64,000 nucleotides of DNA from Pseudomonas sp. B21_DOA (lineage in GTDB: Bacteria; Pseudomonadota; Gammaproteobacteria; Pseudomonadales; Pseudomonadaceae): positions 1,178,001 through 1,242,000 of the forward strand of contig CP086683.1 in the NCBI GenBank assembly GCA_030544685.1. Reading direction: 5' to 3'. A model generated the notes under the pieces. The model was not told where the DNA came from and did not search any database. It saw nothing but the letters and a program-made list of their open reading frames with translations. The position numbers and the translations under genes were made by a program. Of the stretch, positions 1 through 8,923 are shown piece after piece (the stretch's first letter is position 1; each line of letters opens with the position of its first letter).

Positions 1-2
1 TG

Positions 3-1853
3 CAGGTTTCTGATCATTTATTAAGCAGATTCTTCGATGACTCCAGTGCGCTGGCCCACTGGCAACTGATCAACGGTTACCTGCTGGCCGGGGTCAGCGC
101 CGCGCTGATTTTCCTCGCGCGGGCGCGGCTGGGTCGGTTTCTCGGCATCGGTGCCCGCCTGCGCGAGCGCCACAGCGACCGTGAGCGCCTGCGTCAGGCG
201 GCCGCCGTGTTCGATTGCACCCGCGAAGGCGTACTGGTTACCGATTACCGTGGCCTGATCGTTCACGTCAACCGCGCCTTTATCGAGATCACCGGTTATC
301 GGCGCGATGAAGTGATCGGCCAGCAGCCCAGCCTGTTCAAGTCTGGCCATCATCCGCCGGGCTTCTATCAGGCGATGTTCGCCACCCTCGAGGCCGAAGG
401 TGAATGGAGCGGCGAGATCTGGAACCGGCGCAAGACCGGCGAGATTTATCCTCAGTGGCAGACCATCCGGGTGATTCACGATGATTTCGGCCGGCTCAGC
501 CATTACGTGGCGGTGTTCTCCGACATCAGCGCAATCAAGGATTCCGAGTCCGAGCTCAAACACCTGGCGCATCACGATCCGTTGACCGATCTGCCCAATC
601 GCCTGCTGTTCAGCGACCGCGCCGAGCAGGCGCTGGCGTCGGCGCAGACGCACAAGCGTGGCTGCGCGCTGCTGATGCTCGATCTGGATCACTTCAAGCT
701 GATCAACGATAGCCTCGGGCATAACGTCGGCGACCGCTTGCTCAAAGCCGTAGCGACGCGTTTGCAGGCACTGTTCGGCCCCGGCATCACCCTCGCGCGG
801 TTGGGCGGCGATGAGTTCGCGGTGCTCGCGGAAAGTTGTCCACAGCCTGCGCAGGCGGCGGCATTGGCGCAACGCATTCTGGATGCGTTGAAAGAGCCGC
901 TGCTGATGGATGGCAATCAACTGTTCATCAACGCGAGCATCGGCATCAGCCTGTTTCCCAGCGATGCCTTGAGTGCCGAGCAGTTGTTGCGCAATGCCGA
1001 CAGTGCGCTGTTCAAGGCCAAAAGCAGCGGGCGCAATGGCTACGCGCTGTATACCGAAGAGCTGACCGCCCATGCCCAGCAACGGGTCGAAATCGCCTTC
1101 GAGCTGCGCCGCGCACTGGAGCAGGACGAGCTGCGCGTTTACTACCAACCGGTGCATGACTTGCACAGCAGCCGTCTGATCGGCGTCGAGGCACTGGTGC
1201 GCTGGCAGCATCCGCAGCGCGGGCTGGTGTCGCCGGCGGAATTCATTCCGATTGCCGAGCGCACCGGGCTGATTGCCGACATCGATGCCTGGGTGATGCA
1301 GCAGGCGTGCCGGCAGATGTGCCAATGGCAGCAGAGCGGTGTGGTGCTGGCGTTCGTCGCCGTGAATGTCTCCTCGCGGCTGTTTGCCCGGCGCGAGTTG
1401 TACCAGCAGGTGGCGCAGGTGCTGCAAGACACCGGGCTGGATCCGGCGTATCTGGAACTGGAAGTCACCGAAAGTGCGGTGATGGACGATCCGGAAGTGG
1501 CACTGGAACAGATGCATCGCTTGCGCGAACTCGGCGTGCGCCTGGCCATCGATGATTTCGGCACCGGCTATTCGTCGCTGCTGCGGCTCAAGCGTCTTCC
1601 GGTGCAGAAACTCAAGATCGACCAAGGCTTCGTCGCCGGGTTGCCGTGGGACGAGGATGACGTGGCGATTGTCCAAGTGATCATCGCGCTGGCGCGGAGC
1701 ATGGGCATGCAGGTGCACGCCGAGGGGATCGAGCAGGTTGAGCAGGCAACATTTCTGTTGGCGCAAGAATGCGATCTGGGGCAGGGCTACTGGTTTGGGC
1801 GGCCGGTGTCTGCGGATCGGCTTGATTGGGCGAAAACGCCATTGATTGGCTGA
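3..1853 (+). CDS. PAS-GGDEF-EAL cyclic-di-GMP enzyme, 5' partial
   Basis: Probable bifunctional diguanylate cyclase/phosphodiesterase that sets cyclic-di-GMP levels. The frame is open to the left edge, so the N-terminus is missing. What remains starts with a hydrophobic stretch (about bases 63-125) that looks like the last membrane segment of an input module. A PAS domain (about 200-540), a GGDEF domain and an EAL domain follow. The GGDEF signature is intact (LGGDEFAVLAE, near 800), as is the EAL signature (GVEALVRW, near 1185). Downstream EAL-domain motifs DDFGTGYSS and KLKIDQGFV are also present, so both activities are possible; which dominates cannot be told. A GTG at 207 could be mistaken for a start, but it lies inside the PAS domain. 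Confidence 0.93.
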   Translation, partial: QVSDHLLSRFFDDSSALAHWQLINGYLLAGVSAALIFLARARLGRFLGIGARLRERHSDRERLRQAAAVFDCTREGVLVTDYRGLIVHVNRAFIEITGYRRDEVIGQQPSLFKSGHHPPGFYQAMFATLEAEGEWSGEIWNRRKTGEIYPQWQTIRVIHDDFGRLSHYVAVFSDISAIKDSESELKHLAHHDPLTDLPNRLLFSDRAEQALASAQTHKRGCALLMLDLDHFKLINDSLGHNVGDRLLKAVATRLQALFGPGITLARLGGDEFAVLAESCPQPAQAAALAQRILDALKEPLLMDGNQLFINASIGISLFPSDALSAEQLLRNADSALFKAKSSGRNGYALYTEELTAHAQQRVEIAFELRRALEQDELRVYYQPVHDLHSSRLIGVEALVRWQHPQRGLVSPAEFIPIAERTGLIADIDAWVMQQACRQMCQWQQSGVVLAFVAVNVSSRLFARRELYQQVAQVLQDTGLDPAYLELEVTESAVMDDPEVALEQMHRLRELGVRLAIDDFGTGYSSLLRLKRLPVQKLKIDQGFVAGLPWDEDDVAIVQVIIALARSMGMQVHAEGIEQVEQATFLLAQECDLGQGYWFGRPVSADRLDWAKTPLIG

Positions 1854-1880
1854 AAAGACCTATCTGGCTATCACCGACCT

Positions 1881-1972
1881 TGTGGTAAGGGATTTATCCC
1901 CGTTGGGCTGCGTAGCGGCCCCAAGAAATGGGACTGCTACGCAGCCCAACGGGGATAAATCCCCTCGCCACA
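1881..1972. repeat. REP-type imperfect palindrome, family A
   Basis: Two inverted arms (TGTGGTAAGGGATTTATCCC and its near complement ending CCCCTCGCCACA) enclose a second inverted GGGCTGCGTAGC/GCTACGCAGCCC segment. The same element recurs at 7755-7846 and 58663-58783. It lies just downstream of the GGDEF/EAL gene and could act as a 3'-end structure. Confidence 0.85.
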
Positions 1973-2043
1973 AGTTCTCTTGACGAGTTCAAATCAGCGC
2001 AAACCCCTTGCCCTTCCTCATATTGTTTTATGGTTATATAAAC

Positions 2044-2068
2044 ATTCTTAAATAGTCTTTTTAAGAAT
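2044..2068. promoter_or_regulatory. Inverted repeat in the oscA promoter region
   Basis: ATTCTTA at 2044-2050 and TAAGAAT at 2062-2068 form a perfect 7-base inverted repeat with an 11-base AT-rich spacer. It sits about 80 bases before the oscA start in an AT-rich stretch of otherwise GC-rich DNA. A CysB-type site for sulfur-starvation control is an inference from the downstream genes. Confidence 0.5.
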
Positions 2069-2150
2069 ATCCGTGCCTCTCTTATATTGCTCTCACGCCG
2101 AACGCAGTGCCGCCCACTGCCAGGCAAAACCCCTTCAAAGGAGCAGCACC

Positions 2151-2333
2151 ATGAGCGCATCCCTTCGCAGCGTTGACGGTCAGGACGAAAGCACCATCTT
2201 GCGTGAAATCCAGAGCGCCCTGCGCGATCTGCGGTTCGGCGCGGTGGAGATCACTGTGCACAACGCGCAGGTCGTACAGATCGAACGCAAAGAGAAATTC
2301 CGTTTGCAGCAACCCGGTAAACAACCGGGCTGA
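2151..2333 (+). CDS. oscA: Sulfur-starvation response protein OscA
   Basis: Small cytoplasmic protein of 60 residues in the DUF2292/YezD-like family. In Pseudomonas corrugata, OscA is needed for organosulfur use and chromate tolerance when sulfur is short, and its gene precedes sbp as here. The ATG at 2151 is preceded by AAGGAG, and an in-frame ATG further upstream lacks a ribosome site. The core carries ILREIQSALRDLRFGAVEI followed by a QVVQIERKEKFR strand. Its biochemical role is unknown. It is probably co-expressed with sbp and cysTWA. Confidence 0.88.
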   Translation: MSASLRSVDGQDESTILREIQSALRDLRFGAVEITVHNAQVVQIERKEKFRLQQPGKQPG

Positions 2334-2334
2334 G

Positions 2335-2407
2335 ATCAAAAGATTGCAGCCTTCGGCGGCTCCTACAGGGGCTGTGTGCAGGAGCTGGCGAAGGCGGCGA
2401 TCTTTGA
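2335..2407. repeat. REP palindrome, family B, between oscA and sbp
   Basis: Inverted arms of the type ATCAAAAGATTGCAGCCTTC and GAAGGCGGCGATCTTTGA surround GGCTCCTACAGGGGCTG. It is intergenic inside a putative operon, where such elements can adjust relative expression of the flanking genes. Confidence 0.7.
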
Positions 2408-2471
2408 AGCGGGACCGATTCCAGCAATACACAAGAAAAAGCCACCACCAGGAATTTCAGGAGCTTTCACC

Positions 2472-3484
2472 ATGTCGTCGATTCGCCGTTACGCTCTGGC
2501 CGCGCTGGCCAGCGCCGTGTTTGCCGGTTCCGCTGTTGCCAAGGATTACGAGCTGCTCAACGTGTCGTATGACCCGACGCGCGAGCTGTATCAGGAATAC
2601 AACGCCGAATTCATCAAGTTCTGGCAGCAGGATCATGCCGGCGACACGGTGAAAATCCAGCAATCCCATGGCGGTTCGGGCAAGCAGGGCCGTGCGGTGA
2701 TTGACGGCCTGCGTGCCGACGTGGTGACCCTGGCCCTGGCCGGTGACATCGACGAAATCGCCAAGCTCGGCAAGAGCCTGCCGGCCGACTGGCAGAAGCG
2801 TCTGCCGGAAGCGAGCACGCCGTACACCTCGACCATTGTCTTTCTGGTGCGCAAGGGCAATCCGAAAGGCATCAAGGACTGGGGCGATCTGGTCAAGAAC
2901 GACGTTTCGGTGATCACGCCAAACCCGAAAACCTCGGGTGGCGCGCGCTGGAACTTCCTCGCCGCGTGGGCCTATGGCCTGAAAGCCAACGGCGGTGACG
3001 AAGCCAAGGCCAAGCAATACGTACAAACCCTGTTCAAACACGTGCCGATCCTCGACACCGGCGCCCGTGGTTCGACCATCACCTTCGTCAACAACGGTCA
3101 GGGCGATGTATTGCTGGCCTGGGAAAACGAAGCGTTCCTGGCGCTGAAAGAGGACGGCGGTGCGGACAAGTTCGACATCGTCGTGCCGTCGCTGTCGATC
3201 CTCGCCGAACCACCCGTGGCGGTGGTCGACAAGAATGCCGAAAAGAAGGGCAACGCGCAGATCGCCGAAGCCTACCTCAAGCACCTGTACAGCCCGGCCG
3301 GCCAGGAAATCGCCGCGAAAACTTCTATCGTCCACGTGACAAGGACGTAGCGGCCAAGTACGCCCAGCAGTTCCCGAAACTGGAGCTGGTGACCATCGAC
3401 AAGGACTTCGGCGGCTGGAAATCCGCGCAGCCGAAATTCTTCAACGACGGCGGCGTGTTCGACCAGATTTATCAGGCGCAGTAA
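2472..3484 (+). CDS. sbp: Periplasmic sulfate-binding protein (one-base frameshift near the 3' end)
   Basis: High-affinity sulfate-binding subunit of the CysTWA importer. It has a Sec signal peptide ending near SAVAK, then the typical N-terminal [19 protein letters not shown] and the ligand-loop [16 protein letters not shown]. The direct reading stops at 3348-3350. Adding one A to the A-run near 3318 restores a C-terminus beginning [20 protein letters not shown] and ending at 3484, giving 337 residues, the usual Sbp length. An assembly deletion is more likely than a real mutation, because the downstream tail is fully conserved. The start at 2472 follows CAGGAG. Confidence 0.9.
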
Positions 3485-3528
3485 TCTGACTTCAGCCACA
3501 CATCTAGCCTGAAGCCAGGCGCGGAAAA

Positions 3529-3617
3529 TGTGGGAGCGAGCCTGCTCGCGAAAGCGCAGTGTCAGACGACCTCGAGTTGATTGATACTCCCTCTTCGCGA
3601 GCAAGCTCGCTCCCACA
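3529..3617. repeat. REP pair, family C (GTGGGAGCGAGCCTGCTCGCGAA)
   Basis: Two inverted copies of the 23-base REP that is the commonest repeat here. Pairs also occur at 6362, 14760, 18923, 24324, 31573 and 60950, with a single copy at 22463. This pair separates sbp from cysT. Confidence 0.9.
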
Positions 3618-3656
3618 TTGATGCGTTCAGCGGAATGCTTTTAACCAGGGACTTTT

Positions 3657-4474
3657 ATGTCGCGTCGTATCTCCCCCGTCATACCCGGCTTCGGGCTGAC
3701 GCTGGGTTACACCTTGGTGTACCTCAGTCTGATTGTGCTTATCCCGCTGGCGGCGATGTTCGTCCACGCCGCGCAACTCACCTGGGATCAGTTCTGGACG
3801 ATCATCTCCGCACCGCGGGTGCTGGCGGCGTTGAAGCTGAGCTTCGGTACCGCGCTGTGTGCGGCGATCATCAACGGCATCATCGGCACGTTGCTGGCGT
3901 GGGTGCTGGTGCGCTACACCTTCCCGGGCGCAAGGTGATCGACGCGATGATCGATCTGCCATTTGCCCTGCCCACCGCCGTGGCCGGTATCGCGCTGACG
4001 GCGCTGTACACGCCGACCGGGCTGGTCGGCCAGTTCGCCGCCGACCTCGGTTTCAAGATTGCCTACACGCCGCTGGGCATTACCCTCGCGCTGACCTTCG
4101 TGACCTTGCCCTTCGTGGTGCGCACGGTGCAGCCGGTGCTGGCCGATATTCCCCGTGAAGTCGAAGAAGCGGCCGCCTGCCTCGGTGCCAAGCCGTTGCA
4201 GGTGTTCCGGCACATTCTGCTGCCAGCGCTGCTGCCTGCCTGGCTGACCGGTTTCGCCCTGGCGTTTGCGCGTGGTGTCGGCGAGTACGGTTCGGTGATT
4301 TTCATCGCCGGCAACATGCCGATGAAAACCGAAATCCTGCCGCTGCTGATCATGGTCAAACTCGACCAGTACGATTACACCGGCGCCACCTCCATCGGCG
4401 TGCTGATGCTGGTGGTTTCCTTCGTCCTGTTGCTGCTGATCAACTTGCTGCAGCGGCGCATCGAAACCCCATAA
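3657..4474 (+). CDS. cysT: Sulfate ABC transporter permease CysT (one-base frameshift)
   Basis: Inner-membrane subunit that pairs with CysW to carry sulfate or thiosulfate. The first part reads MSRRISPVIPGFGLTLGYTL and runs to LVRYTFPG, where the frame breaks near 3928. Restoring one C in CCCGGGC continues into RKVIDAMIDLPFALPTAVAG, giving 272 residues. The EAA loop (EEAAACLGAKPLQVFRHILLP) for ATPase contact is intact, as are about six membrane spans. It is followed after 12 bases by cysW. The frameshift is treated as a probable sequencing error. Confidence 0.9.
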
Positions 4475-4486
4475 GGAGGCGCGAAC

Positions 4487-5359
4487 ATGTCCCAATCGTC
4501 TATTGCGGCCGCGTCCTCGGCCAACGCTGCGCGGCGTGGCAGTGCGACCTCGCGCAGAATCCTGATCGGTCTTGGCTGGCTGATCTTTTTCCTGTTTCTG
4601 CTGCTGCCGTTGTTCATCGTCGTATCGCAGGGTTTGAAGAATGGCCTCGGTGCGTTCTTCACCGCGATCTTTGAACCGGACGCACTGTCGGCACTGAAAC
4701 TCACCGTGTTCGCCGTGCTGATCTCGGTGCCGCTGAACCTGGTGTTCGGCGTCAGCGCGGCGTGGTGCGTGAGCAAATACTCGTTCCGTGGCAAGAGCAT
4801 GCTGGTCACGCTGATCGACCTGCCGTTCTCGGTATCGCCGGTGATCGCCGGTCTGGTCTATGTGCTGATGTTCGGCGCCCAAGGCCTGTTCGGGCCGTGG
4901 TTGCAGGATCACGACATCCAGATCGTCTTCGCCCTGCCGGGCATTGTGCTGGCGACGATTTTCGTCACCGTGCCGTTCGTGGCGCGCGAGTTGATCCCGT
5001 TGATGCAGGAACAGGGCACCCAGGAAGAAGAGGCCGCGCGCCTGCTCGGGGCCAATGGCTGGCAGATGTTCTGGCACGTCACCGTGCCCAACATCAAATG
5101 GGGCCTGATCTATGGCGTGGTGCTGTGTACGGCGCGGGCCATGGGCGAATTCGGGGCGGTGTCGGTGGTGTCCGGGCACATTCGCGGGGTGACCAACACC
5201 TTGCCGCTGCACGTCGAGATCCTCTACAACGAATACAACCACGTGGCCGCGTTCGCCGTGGCGAGCCTGTTGCTGATCCTGGCGCTCTTCATCCTGCTGC
5301 TCAAGCAGTGGAGCGAAAACCGTATCAACCGCCTGCGCGCCAGCGCCGCGGAGGAATAA
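4487..5359 (+). CDS. cysW: Sulfate ABC transporter permease CysW
   Basis: Second membrane subunit of the sulfate importer, 290 residues and intact. The start at 4487 has a strong AAGGAGG site. It has about six membrane spans, with motifs [15 protein letters not shown] and the EAA loop [20 protein letters not shown]. It lies between cysT and cysA with very short gaps, so the genes are one operon. Confidence 0.95.
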   Translation: MSQSSIAAASSANAARRGSATSRRILIGLGWLIFFLFLLLPLFIVVSQGLKNGLGAFFTAIFEPDALSALKLTVFAVLISVPLNLVFGVSAAWCVSKYSFRGKSMLVTLIDLPFSVSPVIAGLVYVLMFGAQGLFGPWLQDHDIQIVFALPGIVLATIFVTVPFVARELIPLMQEQGTQEEEAARLLGANGWQMFWHVTVPNIKWGLIYGVVLCTARAMGEFGAVSVVSGHIRGVTNTLPLHVEILYNEYNHVAAFAVASLLLILALFILLLKQWSENRINRLRASAAEE

Positions 5360-5362
5360 TTC

Positions 5363-6352
5363 ATGTCGATCGAAGTGCGTAACGTCAGCAAGAATTTCAA
5401 CGCGTTCAAAGCGCTGGACAACATCAGCCTGGACATCCAGAGCGGCGAGCTGGTGGCGCTGCTGGGGCCTTCGGGCTGTGGCAAAACCACTTTACTGCGG
5501 ATCATTGCCGGTCTGGAAACTCCGGATCAGGGCAACATCGTCTTCCACGGTGAAGACGTCTCCGGCCACGACGTGCGTGATCGCAACGTCGGTTTCGTGT
5601 TTCAGCACTACGCCTTGTTCCGCCATATGACGGTGTTCGACAACGTCGCGTTCGGCCTGCGCATGAAACCGAAAAACCAGCGCCCGAGCGAAAGCCAGAT
5701 CGCCACCAAGGTTCACGAACTGCTGAATATGGTGCAACTGGACTGGCTGTCGGATCGCTACCCGGAGCAGTTATCCGGTGGCCAGCGTCAGCGTATCGCC
5801 CTGGCCCGTGCTTTGGCGGTGGAGCCGAAAGTGCTGCTGCTCGACGAACCGTTCGGCGCCCTCGACGCCAAGGTGCGCAAGGAACTGCGCCGCTGGTTGG
5901 CGCGGCTGCACGAAGACATCAACTTGACTTCGGTGTTCGTGACTCACGACCAGGAAGAAGCGATGGAAGTCGCCGACCGCATCGTGGTGATGAACAAAGG
6001 CGTGATCGAGCAGATCGGCTCACCGGGCGACGTCTACGAAAACCCGGCCAGCGACTTCGTTTATCACTTCCTCGGCGACTCGAACCGATTGCTGCTCAGC
6101 GACGACAATCACGTGCTGTTCCGACCGCATGAGGTGTCGTTGTCCAGGCATGAGCTGGAAGATCACCATGCCGCTGAAGTGCGCGATATCCGCCCGCTGG
6201 GCGCGACGACGCGAGTGACGCTGAAGGTGGAAGGGCAAACCGATCTGATCGAAGCGGAAGTGGTCAAGGATCACGACAGCCTGATCGGCCTGGCCAAGGG
6301 TGAGACCTTGTTCTTCAAGCCGAAGGTCTGGCAGAAAGTCGCCAATATTTAA
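5363..6352 (+). CDS. cysA: Sulfate/thiosulfate import ATPase CysA
   Basis: ATP-hydrolysing subunit of the Sbp-CysTWA importer, 329 residues. Walker A is GPSGCGKTT (residues 35-43), signature LSGGQRQR, Walker [13 protein letters not shown], and the switch His lies in [12 protein letters not shown]-terminal TOBE-like part (about 235-329) follows. Three bases separate it from cysW, and GGAGG precedes the ATG. It is the last gene of the operon; a REP pair follows. Confidence 0.96.
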   Translation: MSIEVRNVSKNFNAFKALDNISLDIQSGELVALLGPSGCGKTTLLRIIAGLETPDQGNIVFHGEDVSGHDVRDRNVGFVFQHYALFRHMTVFDNVAFGLRMKPKNQRPSESQIATKVHELLNMVQLDWLSDRYPEQLSGGQRQRIALARALAVEPKVLLLDEPFGALDAKVRKELRRWLARLHEDINLTSVFVTHDQEEAMEVADRIVVMNKGVIEQIGSPGDVYENPASDFVYHFLGDSNRLLLSDDNHVLFRPHEVSLSRHELEDHHAAEVRDIRPLGATTRVTLKVEGQTDLIEAEVVKDHDSLIGLAKGETLFFKPKVWQKVANI

Positions 6353-6361
6353 AGGCAAAAG

Positions 6362-6429
6362 CTTCGCGAGCAGGCTCGCTCCCACAGGGAAAACTTATTC
6401 CAAATGTGGGAGCGAGCCTGCTCGCGAAT
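6362..6429. repeat. REP pair, family C
   Basis: Two inverted family C copies with a 15-base spacer, between the convergent ends of cysA and the Mpo1-like gene. Its right arm would be translated as a tail on the Mpo1-like protein if the suspected frameshift there were real. Confidence 0.9.
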
Positions 6430-6434
6430 GCGAT

Positions 6435-6958
6435 CTATACAGCAGCGCGATTCGGATTGACCCGCACCACCCCGCCCGCAACTCGATCTCTTGTTTCAAT
6501 TCCTGCCGCAGCCCGAGCAGAAACGCCAGCTCGGCCACGACAAACAACGGCCCGACAATCAGCCCGCTGATGTCATCGACAAATGCCGGTTTGCGCCCTT
6601 CATAGTGATGCCCGACAAACTGGATCACCCAGCCGATCACGAACATCGCCAGGCCGCTGCTCAGCCAGACCAGGGTGCTCTGCTGCGCCAGCGCATGCCC
6701 GGCCCACACCGACAGGGCCATCAGAACGGTCATCAATACGCCGAGCTTCAATTCCAGGCGCAGGTAAAACCACGCCGAGGCCAGCGCCACCACAACCGCC
6801 GGAGATATCCACAGCCCGCTCAGCGCCCATTGCGGCCGTGACAGCAGCACCGCCACCGCCACCACGATCAGCGGAATGCCGATAAAGTGGCTGGCAATGT
6901 TGCGCGGGTCGCGGTGGTAGGCGGCGTATTGACTGAGGTGGTCGACGAGGCTTTTCAT
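6435..6958 (-). CDS. Mpo1-like (DUF962) membrane protein, probable frameshift at its 3' end
   Basis: Small integral membrane protein of the DUF962 family. The yeast member Mpo1 is an iron-dependent dioxygenase acting on 2-hydroxy fatty acids; the bacterial role is not established. Family motifs visible are YAAYHRDPRNIASHFIGIP at the N-terminus and QFVGHHYEGRKPAFVDD near residue 120, both with conserved His. Four membrane spans are likely. Read directly, the frame runs through the REP to 6395 and ends in a REP-encoded tail. Adding one G to the G-run near 6473 gives AGVVRVNPNRAAV and a stop at 6435, 174 residues in all, which I prefer. The start at 6958 follows GGAGGAAC. Confidence 0.72.
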
Positions 6959-7042
6959 TGTTGTTCCTCCAGTGGGGTTGAATGCATCATCCCTCGGGAT
7001 CCGCGTTCGCTCTGTCGGGCAGGCGACACTCCAGGAGTGGTT

Positions 7043-7720
7043 ATGCAAATTCGTGCACGGTTGCTCAGCGGCCAGTGGTTCAGCCATCTGCCTGCATCTT
7101 TTCAGGATAGCCTGCTGGCGTTGGCCCGGGAGCGGCGGCTGACGGCGGGACAACGACTGTTCCAGCGTGGCGATGCGCCGTGCGGTCTGTACGCGGTGCT
7201 CGATGGCGCAGTGCGTATCGGCGCGGTGAGCGAGCAAGGCAAGGAGGCGTTGTTGAGTCTGGTTGAGGCGCCGCACTGGTTCGGCGAAATCTGCCTGTTC
7301 GATGGCCAGCCGCGTACCCATGATGCTTATGCAGTCGGGCCGTGCACCTTACTGAATATTCCGCAGACGGCATTATTGAAATTGCTTGATGAGCAGCCAG
7401 TATATTGGCGGCATCTGGCGCTGCTGATGAGCCACAAGTTGCGCCTGGCCTTCATCAGTCTCGAACAGCTGAGCCTGCTGCCAGCTCCGGCGCGTCTGGC
7501 CCATCGCTTGCTGATGATCGCCGAAGGCTACGGCGAACTCGACGCGCCACGCCGGACGCTGCAACTGCCGCAGGAGCAATTGGCGGCGATGCTGTCGCTG
7601 TCGCGGCAGACCACCAATCAGATCCTCAAGGATCTGCAGGGGCAGGGGATTATCGGGTTGGCTTACGGCGAAATCGAAATCCTCGATGCCGCAAGACTGC
7701 GTGCTCTGGCCACGATCTAA
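7043..7720 (+). CDS. Crp/Fnr-family transcriptional regulator
   Basis: Protein of 225 residues with an N-terminal cyclic-nucleotide-binding-type beta barrel (GDAPCGLYAVLDGAVRIG, WFGEICLFDG) and a C-terminal winged helix with recognition helix LSLSRQTTNQILKDL. It lacks the Cys cluster of Fnr, so oxygen sensing by an iron-sulfur cluster is not supported. The ligand is unknown. It is divergent from the Mpo1-like gene, with 84 bases between starts, so mutual regulation is possible. The start at 7043 follows CCAGGAG. Confidence 0.85.
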   Translation: MQIRARLLSGQWFSHLPASFQDSLLALARERRLTAGQRLFQRGDAPCGLYAVLDGAVRIGAVSEQGKEALLSLVEAPHWFGEICLFDGQPRTHDAYAVGPCTLLNIPQTALLKLLDEQPVYWRHLALLMSHKLRLAFISLEQLSLLPAPARLAHRLLMIAEGYGELDAPRRTLQLPQEQLAAMLSLSRQTTNQILKDLQGQGIIGLAYGEIEILDAARLRALATI

Positions 7721-7754
7721 AAACTCACGCCGATCCAATGTCGGAACTGGCACC

Positions 7755-7846
7755 TGTGGCGAGGGATTTATCCCCGCTGGGGCGCGCAGCGGCCCTGAAA
7801 AATGGGACCGCTGCGCAGTCCAACGGGGATAAATCCCCTCGCCACA
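7755..7846. repeat. REP-type palindrome, family A
   Basis: Second copy of the family A element, with outer arms TGTGGCGAGGGATTTATCCC and its complement. It lies between the convergent ends of the Crp-type and transthyretin-like genes. Confidence 0.85.
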
Positions 7847-7879
7847 GAGACCAGTTCCAACAAAGGATCTGTGTTTATC

Positions 7880-8290
7880 TTACGACCCGCGATAGGTCGA
7901 GAAACCGTACGGGCTCAGCAGCAGCGGGATGTGGTAGTGCTGATCAGTCTGCTTGACCTGGAAGATCACCGGAATTTCCGGGAAGAACGTCTCATGCTTG
8001 ATCTTCTGGTAGTACTCGCCGGTCTTGAACACCACGCGGTATTCGCCTGCTTCAAAAGGCTGTTTGGCCGGGAACAGTTCGGCAATCCGCCCTTGTTCGT
8101 TGGTGGTGCCTTGGGCCAGTGGCTGCCAGTTTTCGCCGACGTGTTTTTCCAGGGTGACGTTGATGCCCGGTGACGGCAGGCCGTTTTCCAGGTTGAGCAC
8201 GTGCACGCTCAGCGGATTGCCGGCGGCCAGCGCCAGGCTGGAAACAGCGCTCAGGCCGAGCACGGCGAGGGTCATGCGCAGGGTGGTCAT
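7880..8290 (-). CDS. Exported transthyretin-like protein / 5-hydroxyisourate hydrolase family
   Basis: A 136-residue protein with a signal peptide (cleavage near SLALA/AGN), so it should be periplasmic. The mature part matches the HIUase/transthyretin family: it starts NPLSVHVLNLENGLPSPGI and ends with the signature YRGS. HIUase hydrolyses 5-hydroxyisourate in urate breakdown, but no other purine genes are nearby and the protein is exported, so another role is possible. It lies 11 bases downstream of the HbpS-like gene, probably as an operon. Confidence 0.82.
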   Translation of the reverse strand: MTTLRMTLAVLGLSAVSSLALAAGNPLSVHVLNLENGLPSPGINVTLEKHVGENWQPLAQGTTNEQGRIAELFPAKQPFEAGEYRVVFKTGEYYQKIKHETFFPEIPVIFQVKQTDQHYHIPLLLSPYGFSTYRGS

Positions 8291-8301
8291 GGTGGATCTC
8301 C

Positions 8302-8787
8302 TTAGTGGGAACGGGTGATGGTCAGGCCGGCCTTGTCGGCGGCGGCGCGGGCGCAGTTTTCGTCTTGCTCACCGCCGCCGGAACCGGCCACGCCCATGGC
8401 GCCGACCAGTTCGCTGCCGGCGAACAGCGGAATGCCGCCGCCGAGCAAGAGCAATTCATCGAGGGTGTTGAGGTTGGCGGTTTCCGGGTTGCTGCGGGCG
8501 CGCTCGGCGAACAGCCGCGTCGGCGTCTTGGTCGACAGCGCGGTGTAGGCCTTGCGCTGGCTGGCGGCGGTGTTGTGCGGGCCAACGCCGTCACCACGCA
8601 GCGTCACCAGCAGGTTGCCGCCACGGTCGAGTACCGACACCGTGCCGGTGCAGCTGCTCATCGCCTTGTCCGCCAGCCAGCGTGCGGTTTTCAGGTCGAG
8701 ATCGGCGTGGCGCGGCAGTTCTGGCGTGGCGCTGGCAACGCCGCTGAGGCCGAGGATCAGGCTGGCGACAAGGTATTTGACGGTCAT
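8302..8787 (-). CDS. Exported HbpS/GlcG-type (DUF336) protein
   Basis: A 161-residue protein with a Sec signal peptide (cleavage near GVASA/TPE) and one GlcG/HbpS domain, seen as SVLDRGGNLLVTLRGDG, RKAYTA, ELLLLGGGIPLF and GAMGVAGSGGGEQDE. In Streptomyces, the secreted family member HbpS binds heme and acts through the SenS-SenR two-component system. Here the gene is divergent from a two-component pair, so an analogous accessory sensor role is an inference. It is the first gene of a two-gene unit with the transthyretin-like protein. Confidence 0.83.
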   Translation of the reverse strand: MTVKYLVASLILGLSGVASATPELPRHADLDLKTARWLADKAMSSCTGTVSVLDRGGNLLVTLRGDGVGPHNTAASQRKAYTALSTKTPTRLFAERARSNPETANLNTLDELLLLGGGIPLFAGSELVGAMGVAGSGGGEQDENCARAAADKAGLTITRSH

Positions 8788-8853
8788 GTGCAGGCTCCGA
8801 TTGAGAAGGTCTGCACCTTAACCGGCGCACTTCGTCAGAACCCCGTCAGGCGG

Positions 8854-8869
8854 ATTACAAGTTTGTAAT
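8854..8869. promoter_or_regulatory. Palindrome ATTACAAGTTTGTAAT in the divergent promoter region
   Basis: Perfect inverted repeat with 7-base arms and a 2-base centre, between the HbpS-like gene (start 8787) and the response regulator (start 8924). It resembles the dyads bound by CopR/CusR-type metal response regulators, so it is a likely operator for the adjacent regulator. A direct repeat of CGTCAG lies just upstream (8833-8849). Confidence 0.65.
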
Positions 8870-8923
8870 GGGCAACGGCGCCGAACACGCCTAGCCTGTG
8901 TGCCTGATCAATCGAGGTGTGCC

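Noticed and set aside
21..1766. Long open frame on the minus strand opposite the GGDEF/EAL gene.
   Set aside because: It is a shadow of high-GC codon bias. The plus strand has full GGDEF and EAL motifs, and the shadow has no ribosome site or recognisable domain.
2472..3350. Treating sbp, cysT and other broken genes as pseudogenes.
   Set aside because: Each needs only one base in a homopolymer, and downstream sequence remains fully conserved across many unrelated genes.
3529..3617. CRISPR-like repeat array from the recurring 23-base REP.
   Set aside because: Copies are palindromic, come as inverted pairs, are scattered between genes, and have no regular spacers or cas genes.
3914..5242. 442-residue minus-strand frame across cysT and cysW.
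   Set aside because: Low-complexity Gln/His/Arg-rich translation opposite two confirmed permease genes. Typical antisense artefact.
6395..7321. Longer form of the Mpo1-like gene starting upstream and ending inside the REP.
   Set aside because: The upstream extension runs over the divergent Crp-type gene start, and the REP-encoded tail is explained by one missing G near 6473.
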